From positions 1 to 64,000 of the forward strand of contig JAJIRX010000951.1 of the NCBI GenBank assembly GCA_023853785.1: a DNA stretch of 64,000 nucleotides, written 5' to 3'. The translations under genes were made by a program, and so were the position numbers. This document shows positions 56,583-64,000 of this stretch, in pieces. The DNA is from Psilocybe azurescens. Lineage: Eukaryota > Basidiomycota > Agaricomycetes > Agaricales > Agrocybaceae. Each line of letters begins with the position of its first letter. Position 1 is the stretch's first letter. Under the pieces are notes generated by a model. That model was given only the letters and a program-made list of their open reading frames with translations, was not told the origin of the DNA and did not search any database.

Positions 56583-59500
56583 ATGGATCCGTACACCCCA
56601 CGCACCCACACCCTCACCGGCGGGCGTAAAAGAATATTGGACTCTCGAAAAAGGAGTATACCAAGGTGGGTACATGCTGCCTCGGAATTCCTTCTCGTTT
56701 TCTTGGCTCTTTCATTGCATGGTCTCGCTGTTTACATGTACAAGGAACGAGGATCTTGGAGTCCCTTTTGACTTAAATGTCATCATGACCTTTATTTTTA
56801 TCCCTTTTCCGATACCTTTTCCTCTTCTCTCATAGCAGAACAAGGACGCTTCGCTAACGTGCACCCTCTCCTCCTCTTCATCTCCCTACATTTCCCTCCC
56901 TCCCCACCCTTTCTCCTTTGCTTCATTCAGATAACAGGAACGATCGCATCAGTACGTCGCCACCGACACGATGATGTAGGCGGCGTCAGCGACGACGACA
57001 ATGAGGGCGATGTCAATCATGGCGTGGATGACATCTTACAGAACAGAGGCGGAGGCACAGACTCGGGGGCTCATGCTAAGAGCAGTACGCGACGGTCGCA
57101 TGGGCATGGTCAGGTTAAAGGTGCGACTCTTCCTCTTTCTCGTTGTACGGACGTGTGCTCATCCTGTCTTTCTTCTTTTCATCGCCTACTTCAACTACTC
57201 CAACCCTGTCGCATCGGGCATCTTGAATCCTCGACGTCTTTTCCTTTTCTACTCCATCTTCATCTTCATCCCCTCCCTCTGTCCATTCATTCCCATTCAA
57301 TCTTCCCCGCATCCTCTCGCACCCCGTTCCTCCACATAGCCACACGCCCATCGTTGCACGCCACCGATTCCTCCTTCATCGCCGAAACATCCTTCGTCCG
57401 CGCCCCTCTCAACTCACGTGTCGTCTCCTCATCCGCTGCCACGTTTCCCAGCTACGACGAGGGTGGCTCACTGAACAGAACTGGTAATACATACTCCGGT
57501 GCTAATGGGGGTACACGAAGCGGGAGTGAGAAGGATAAAGGCAAGGGCCGACAGAGCAGCGCAAAGGCGGTGGCGAGGGAGCCGCTGGATAGGATTCCGC
57601 TGGATATTCAGGAAGCGATCATCTTGGAGGATCTGTTGTTCGTTTTGATGGTGAGTTTTCTATCTTGTTAGTTTCGGCTTTTGGCTGGGCTCTGTTGTGT
57701 CTCTGAACTCGCCTGTAGCATCTTGAGCGACATCTGACTTCATTTTTCATCCTGTTTATTCCCTTTTCTTCTTCTTTTCTTTGCTTTATATGCAATTCTG
57801 AATTGGCGACTATTGTAGGGTATTGAAGGGACATACATAACATACCATCCCGAGTATTCTCCTGAGGATGATGACCCGCTGCTGGGCATTAGGTTCGTCG
57901 TTGCTCCGTCTTTAGGTGCATGTTTCTGGTTACATCTTGGGTGGCCTTCATTCCGATGACGAACGAATTTTCTTTTTAACGTATCAGATTCATCTCTAGG
58001 AGATCTAGTGGAACGGATTATTCCGTTAGGAATGTATTATACGGCCATTCATGCGTTCATTGAGCAGAGGAGTCATCTGGATTATGGACTCGTGAACCAC
58101 GCGCTATGTGCTGCTATAAGGGAGATGTTGCGGGTAAGTTCTCGTTTAGGTCTCCAGCTCGCAAACGTTTATTTATGATGGTATTCTCAGGATTATCAAA
58201 CCCTACTATCGCAGCTAGAGCATGCATTCAACACCTCACCGTCATTTTCACTTCAAAAACTATGGTTCTACGTGCACCCCACAGTGCACACACTCGCTGA
58301 TCTATCAGCTGATCCTCGAGCTGGCCACCGCAGACGGAAGCGGGGATCTCTCCGACTCCTCCTCTTCCGACGACGACGACGAAGAAGAAGCCGCGCGGAA
58401 CGAAGCGCTCGGGCTCGGCGGCGCAAAGCTCAAAGCAGTCCTCTCCGAGATCAACCAAGGCGGGGCGGACGTGTCGAGCAACGGTATCGCCGTGAAGGGC
58501 GGGGAGGTGCTCACGGTCATCTACGAGCGCATGCAGAACATGAGCGGGGATCCGACCGCGTGCGAGGTCTACGGCAAGCTCCTTCGCGAGGCGGAGAAAC
58601 CATACGTCGAGATGATCCGCGACTGGGTGAGCTGCGGACGCCTGGTCGACGGGTACGAGGAGATGATGGTCAAGGAGAGCAAGTTCATCGATCGCGGGAT
58701 TTTGGAGGTGGATTATACGGATGAGTATTGGGAGAGGCGGTATACGCTTCGCGACGGGTCGATCTCGCCTGGGTCGAGCAAGAGGCATCAGGCGGGGATT
58801 CCAATGCCGAGGAGCGTGGGCGGAAGGATGCCGGGTGGTGCGTGTGTGCCGCCGTTGTTGGAGAGTTGGAAGCATAAGATCTTGCTGGCGGGCAAGTACC
58901 TGAATGTGATCAGGGAGTGTGGCATCGAGCTGCAGAGCGACAAGCGCTATTCCAACCACGTATCTATGGATGATGAAAAGTACGTCTGTCGTGAGTTATA
59001 CTGACAACCTCAACTGACGCCTCCCCTTTTTGTATCTTTGCATCGTTAGATTCTACGCCTTCATCCAAGAAGCGTATTCGCATGCGAATCGTACTCTTCT
59101 TCAGCTCCTCATCAAAGACCAGCAGCTCATTCCTCGCCTACGTTCTTTCAAGCGCTTTTTCTTTCTCTCCCAATCTTCCTTCCTCACTCACTTCCTCGAT
59201 CTCGCCGCTAATGAATTACGCAAGCCGTCCAAGGCTGTTTCCATTGTCAAACTACAAAGCCTGCTGGAGGTCGCGCTAAACACGGATGATGCTCTGTTAG
59301 GGGATGATATTCTGTTCAGGGACGATTTGAGGGTTGTCATGGCCGACAGCGGGCTCTATGATTTCTTGCTCAAGGTCGTTACAGTCACAGGCGTAATCAA
59401 GACCGAGGATACAGAGGAAAAGGAGGGTGCCAAGGAGAAGGAGGAGAAGAAGGCGATGCAAGGTCCGTTTTATCTTGCCATACAATATTGACTCTAATGC

Positions 59501-60576
59501 ATGGCTGCAGTCATCGAAGCGCTCGCATTCGACTACACCGTCAAATTCCCGCTATCCCTTGTCATCTCACGTAAGACCATGCTGCGATACCAGCTCCTCT
59601 TCCGCTTCCTCCTCCACCTCAAGCACGTCGAGCAAGCGCTCTCCGCCATGTGGATCGAGCAAAAATCGGCTCCATGGCGCACATCCCTCGCCCGTTTTTC
59701 CAACATGTCAGAAATATCGCCCTCCCCATCCCAAGTTTCTACGGGCACAACCAGCTCCTCACACACGCACGTGAACCCGTCCGGGTCCAACCCTTCTAAC
59801 CTCAACGCCCACGCCCACCCGTCGTCCACCACACCCACCACCACGCCTACAGCGTCGGCTGCTCCGACACCAGCGCCAACACCAGCACCCGGTCCCGCTC
59901 AGTCGTTCCCTTCAGAGTTCCATGAATGGCGCCTGCGCGTGTGCATCCTCCGCGCCCGCATGCTCGCAGTCGTCCAGCAGCTCCTTGCGTTCATCACGTT
60001 CGAGGTGCTCGACCCGAACTGGCGCGCGCTCGAGGGGAAGCTCGAGCGGGTGGAAACGGTAGATCAGCTGCTGAGAGATCATGTGGATTTCTTGGATACG
60101 TGTTTGAAAGAAAGCATGTTGACGAGTTCCAAGCTGTTGAAGGCAAGTTGGGTTTATTTCGATCCTCCTGACATCGCTCTTACATCCCCGCGTTCTCGCA
60201 GGCATGCAACAAACTGATCGTAGTGTGCCAGACGTTCGCTCTGTATTCTGCGTCCTTCACAAAGTCTGTTAACCAGGCGCTAGCTGCTGCCACCGCCTTC
60301 TCTGCCACAGAAGCCAGCGGGGGAGACGCGTTTGTGGACCCTACAAGAGGGAAGAGATGGGACGTGTTAAACAAGTTTGAGACGAACTTCAACCACTGGT
60401 GCGTGTTTTCCTTCCGCCTCTATATCTTTCTTGCTTTCTGCTTTTTGTATCTCACACATTTGGTCATTGGAAACAGGTTCCAGGTCCATCTCGACTGTGT
60501 GCAGTTCTATGCGTCGAGTGACAATGTGTCATTATTGCCGTTGGTGGTTAGGTTGAACAGCGTTAAGTCCGCGTGA
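56583..60576 (+). CDS. Gamma-tubulin complex component 2 (Spc97/GCP2 family)
   Basis: A multi-exon housekeeping gene. Clear homologous blocks begin at about 57560: REPLDRIPLDIQEAIILEDL, GIEGTYITYHPEY, DLVERIIPLGMYYTAIHAFI, then QLEHAFNTSPSFSLQKLWFY, the conserved GRIP1 region. It continues EKPYVEMIRDWVSCGRLVDG, YWERRYTLRDGSI, PPLLESWKHKILLAGKYLNV and, in the GRIP2 part, LLIKDQQLIPRLRSFKRFFF and FDYTVKFPLSLVISRKTMLR. The end is LKACNKLIVVCQTFALYSAS and LVVRLNSVKSA with stop at 60576. The protein nucleates microtubules at the spindle pole body within the gamma-tubulin small complex. An acidic insert (SDSSSSDDDDEEEAA) and a long Thr/Pro/Ala/Ser linker at about 59700-59905 are lineage-specific. 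The N-terminal exons (from 56583, MDPYTPRTHTLTGGRKRI) are weakly supported. Confidence 0.88.
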
Positions 60577-61691
60577 AGTCGGACAATGTTTCGGTAGTGG
60601 TGGATGATTCTGACACTTTCGTTCTATTTTGATTTTGGTTTGCCCTTACTCAGTAAACTAGTTTTATGATATTATTCTCATGCTTATTCTGTATGAAAAG
60701 GAACACTTTGTGCACGCCTGGGTGATTTCGAGACAATTCATTGTCTGTCAACGAACTCTCGTTTTTTCCATCTATCTTAATTTCGGAATTGGAAGGTGGA
60801 TTGAGGTGTGTCATAACTCATACAATCACACGACCTATACAGTCCGTCTATCCCGTTTCTTCTTGGCAGACAAGGTGACTAGAGCTCTATCCATGAAACG
60901 CGAAAGATACTTATCAGCGTTAGAGATCCATACTAAAAGCGCCACCCGCAGTGCACTATTGTGTTCTCAGTTAGGCTAATGGTAAAGTTATGCGCCTACG
61001 GATGTAACAAGGTGTAACGACCTTTAGGTGATACTGGACTCGGCCCAGCTGTGACCATAGGACAAGGCGGAATGTTACCCTTCAGAAATGAAACAAATAC
61101 GATGAGCATGGATTTCATGCTTGAGAGGCGGTGGCATTAAAACGACTTTATTTCTTTCAGCGATGTTCATTGAGATGGATAATCTCTTTACATAGTCGAA
61201 CATCTTCTAGAATCAAATGAGTCTTTGGCTGTTCTTTCACTTGTGATCTGCATGTCAGAGATCCCCTTTTCTGGGCCCGACGGTGTTGAACGTTCGAGGT
61301 TTGGCGCTCAAAGGCAAGCTATAAATAGGACATCCACACGTGAGGAAATGTTGCAAACTTGAAGGACGGGGCTTGATTTGCAATAGTTTCGAGTTTCATA
61401 ATGTCGCATAACTATGTGTGTGTGGATAATCCTTGACAGTGCTATGTCCGCAGGGCTTCATGGTCGACGCACTGCGTAGCGGGTTTCAAGGAAATGACAT
61501 TGAAATTTATCGTCCTATGTACGTAGTGCTCGTTCGCTCTGCCTCATGCTGGATATGAGTTGGATAGGCGTAATTTGAATTACGACTGCATGAATTGCAT
61601 GAAGGTATAAATATCGGTATGTATTCTACTACCAAACCCCAAGCTCTCAGTTCAATAAACTCAAACCTAAAGCCCCATTCAACAAATTACA
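60577..61691. other. Intergenic, about 1.1 kb
   Basis: No gene supported. A TATA-like TATAAATAT lies at about 61606, upstream of the small secreted protein gene. Confidence 0.5.
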
Positions 61692-62254
61692 ATGCTCAAC
61701 ATCAAAGTCGCTGTCATCGGAGCCCTCGCTCTTGCACACAGTGCTGCAGCCATTTGCGGTGGCTTCAATTACGCCATCGGCAATGTACAACACTTAAATA
61801 GCAATACCAACCGCTGTAGGTATTTGAACCCCTACCCTTTCCGTGGCGCATTACGAGCCCGATTCAAATTTTGTCTACATATTTTTCTAACTTCCTTTTG
61901 ATCCCACTTAGGGTTTGTTTACAACGACAATTGCGACCAAGTTGATGGTTTAACTATTTCGTCCTCTGACAACCCATGTACCTGGGGGATTTTCGGGTGC
62001 TCTCCACCTCCCATTCTGTTCGACGAGTACACAAACTCGTTCTCTGGTCTCAAGTGTGTTCCATCTTATTTTATTCCTGCCATTGGTTCACTGAGACATC
62101 CAAAATAGGTACGCATGCCGCCCAGATTCCAGCTCTGGACGATGTGGAAACGATGTCATTTCTGTCTGCGTAAGTTTATGCACATATATCTCCATTCATA
62201 ACCGGTCGCAGTGCTAATAATTATATTACACAGTGCCGCAACGATGGACACTAA
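61692..62254 (+). CDS. Small secreted cysteine-containing protein
   Basis: Four exons, 61692-61815, 61912-62053, 62109-62169 and 62234-62254, give 348 nt (115 residues plus stop) with all junctions in frame. The N-terminus MLNIKVAVIGALALAHSAAA is a classical signal peptide, with likely cleavage after AAA or AAI. The mature part is about 95 residues with about eight cysteines, including NDNCDQVDG, NPCTWGIFGC, YACRPDSSSGRCG and SVCCRND at the end. No known fold was recognised. It is likely secreted outside the cell, as an effector-like or wall-associated protein. Short upstream TATA and a compact gene are typical of such genes. Confidence 0.72.
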
Positions 62255-62610
62255 GTGGTAAACTTGACCCAAGATACAGGATCAGTATACTGATGTCAGG
62301 GAGGAACAGGGGCTAGCTAACTATTTTGGGGGAAATTTCTTAGGAATACCCTTCTAGCTCAAGGCATCGCAATGAACTTCATATTAAGGAATCTCGATAT
62401 GGTTTAAAACAACAATATTAGCACCCTTCGGTAGCAAAGTGTATTCTCTAGGCTGTCAGTTCGATTCATGATACTTCAATTGGTCCTGAGTACCGACAAT
62501 GACGAGGAGGGATAAGTAGTAATGATATTAAAAATTATAAGGCGAGTACTGTATTTAATTATAGAAGTTTGAAGGCCCCTGGGTGTACATACTCGTCGTG
62601 TATAAACGAC
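62255..62610. other. Short intergenic region between convergent genes
   Basis: Nothing recognisable; AT-rich, 356 bp. Confidence 0.5.
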
Positions 62611-63293
62611 TCAAGTCTCTAAAATGTTCTCGATCTTGGTCAGCCTCCAAATGTACCGTGTGAATACCATCATGCCGAGGATGGGAACTAGGGCAGTGCA
62701 TGGACTACCAAATATCTCAAGTGGGTCCAACAATCCTCCCAAGAAGAGTACTACTGCCAACTGGAGCAGTAGCGGTAATATCGTGAGCCCCCGGCGTATA
62801 TTCCATCTATGTAGCTTGGTAGTTCTCGTTTTGAATAGGGCGTAGGCTTGTTCGACTGGGGTATGCGGACGAGGCTGATATACTCGTAGCCATTGGAGAG
62901 ATATTGTGCAGAGAACTGATGTTACTAGGCTGAAGAGGAGGCTGATTTTCAATAGATTGTTGACACGGGTGATTGAAGCCATCGAAGGATTTCCCTTAGG
63001 ATCGGGTCGAAGCCTCTGTGAAGACACAAAGAGACACCGTGTCACTGTAAAAGAGGATAAAAGGGCCTTGCAGAAGTATGAGATTGAAGCCTCACATTGA
63101 CATAGTCGAAGAGGATACTTACGAGTTTGAATAGACTTCGTAATTCGTCGCACCACGCCTGGCATTGAAGGTCAGCTTGTGTCCAGGGCTGAAGTTTTTG
63201 CCCTCCCGGCATAAACCGATTCCTCTCGAGATCCCATGAAATATCTCTATCCTCTAGATGGAGTGAAAGGCGAGATATAGGCGGCGGCTTCAT
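62611..63293 (-). CDS. DUF6535-type membrane protein, short
   Basis: Start at 63293 (MKPPPISRLSLHLEDRDISW). The first exon ends CDELRSLFKL with a GTAAGT donor near 63122. The main part (frame 63165-62611) has a SLLFSLVTSVLCTISLQWLR helix, the RVYQPRPHTPVEQAYALFKT linker, and the helices ILPLLLQLAVVLFLGGLLDP and ALVPILGMMVFTRYIW. This order matches basidiomycete DUF6535 proteins (NxLWFxSL, KQWLREY, W and LLLQxAL blocks), which are integral membrane proteins of unknown role. The protein is much shorter than usual and ends ENILET at 62611. The region joining exon 1 to the main part (about 63000-63120) allows more than one splice choice. Confidence 0.6.
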
Positions 63294-64000
63294 TGTCTAA
63301 GAGTGGATTTGAAGGGCGAAGTGACTCAATAGCGGTGAGCAGGGAACAAAATTGGGCCTAATGATCTTGCGTCCGTCCTTCATAAGTACAAATGGTCAAG
63401 GTAAGCGGCCTCGTCCATTGAATTTGAGTTTCGTTGTGCCAGGGTACAACAACTGCAGGAACTAGGGCCATCCAAAGACCATTGTATAACGTCGTGACTC
63501 TTGCTCGTGAGCATGTATTGCACTTTTTATTGTCCATGAGGAAATATTGACGGGATTTAAAACGATTAGTTCCATTAGGTTGGACCACTGTCTGATCGAA
63601 GAGCTTCCTGCAGATACATATTGTGCAAGAGCCTGATAATGGGTGGTCGCGATGATTTGGTGCCCTGGTATTGTCTCTCGTTTCTGATTCGAAGCCCAAC
63701 CTACATCATTAAATTTGTCCGGGCGTATCCAGATGCAATTTTACAAACTGGTTCTGTGGATAGAGAGGGATTATTTGGGTCCATTTGCTTTGTGCTGGCT
63801 GGTCCAAGCGAGTTTCAAAGCCAAGTTACAATTGACCAGGCAAATGCCGGAGGTTTTTGACGGTGGGAATTACGGCTAATTACGGTAGACAAGTCATGTG
63901 ACATTCTGAAGCGACACAACGGGGCGAGTGCCTAGACTCTACGTTCAAATAAGAGAAATATTAAATGGACATCACTGTACAGTAAGACATCAATAATAAA
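63294..64000. other. Upstream region of the DUF6535 gene
   Basis: No gene supported; frames at 63358-63699 (minus) and 63621-63860 (plus) lack domains. A possible further exon beyond the window cannot be judged. Confidence 0.4.

Noticed and set aside
57001..57351. Alternative frames on both strands inside the GCP2 5' region
   Set aside because: They overlap the better-supported GCP2 reading and have low-complexity composition.
58228..58959. 243-residue minus-strand frame opposite GCP2
   Set aside because: It is a shadow of a GC-rich GCP2 exon whose plus-strand translation matches a conserved family.

Overview
The window looks like a chromosome segment of an agaricomycete (mushroom-forming) basidiomycete. 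The reasons are genes split by many introns of about 45-70 nt with GTRNGT donors, DUF6534- and DUF6535-type membrane proteins, a KDZ-type transposon with CxC5/CxC6-like cysteine clusters, chromodomain Ty3/gypsy debris and a complete gamma-tubulin complex (GCP2) gene. No tRNA, rRNA or CRISPR array was seen.

Layout. 1-5514: decayed Ty3/gypsy chromovirus pol, polypurine tracts, an LTR closed by TGTCAGGG/CCCTGACA, and an odd segment full of GCGATC motifs. 6634-13940: a roughly 6.6 kb KDZ-type DNA transposon with two minus-strand genes (transposase and an apparently intact multi-exon companion), subterminal arrays of GTCCASTGGAC, an 80-bp minisatellite, and an outer inverted repeat. 13941-17450: a cluster of TGAGTCA sites and a 551-bp foldback element. 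17.6-22.7 kb and 35.2-40.0 kb: four duplicated DUF6534 membrane-protein genes, at least three of them visibly damaged, with a Tc1/mariner fragment between the first two. 24.5-26.2 kb: an intact class V (isopenicillin-N-epimerase-like) aminotransferase with seven exons. 26.3-33.5 kb: three non-autonomous inverted-repeat elements in a row: a Mutator-like element with a perfect 9-bp target duplication, a 725-bp inverted-repeat element, and a 4.8 kb foldback with arms of about 1.9-2.0 kb that carry tandem 103-bp repeats.

The right third is gene-bearing. An MFS exporter, an O-methyltransferase, a divergently transcribed alpha/beta hydrolase and an adenylation-domain (NRPS-like/acyl-activating) enzyme occupy 42.1-54.7 kb and resemble a small secondary-metabolite cluster: activation, methylation, hydrolysis, export. 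It is followed by the housekeeping GCP2 gene (56.6-60.6 kb), a small secreted cysteine-containing protein and a DUF6535-type membrane protein.

The main candidates for something undescribed are the small cluster, the companion gene of the KDZ element, and the 4.8 kb foldback whose arms are nearly identical outside and divergent inside. All functional names rest on motifs read by eye; no database search was possible.
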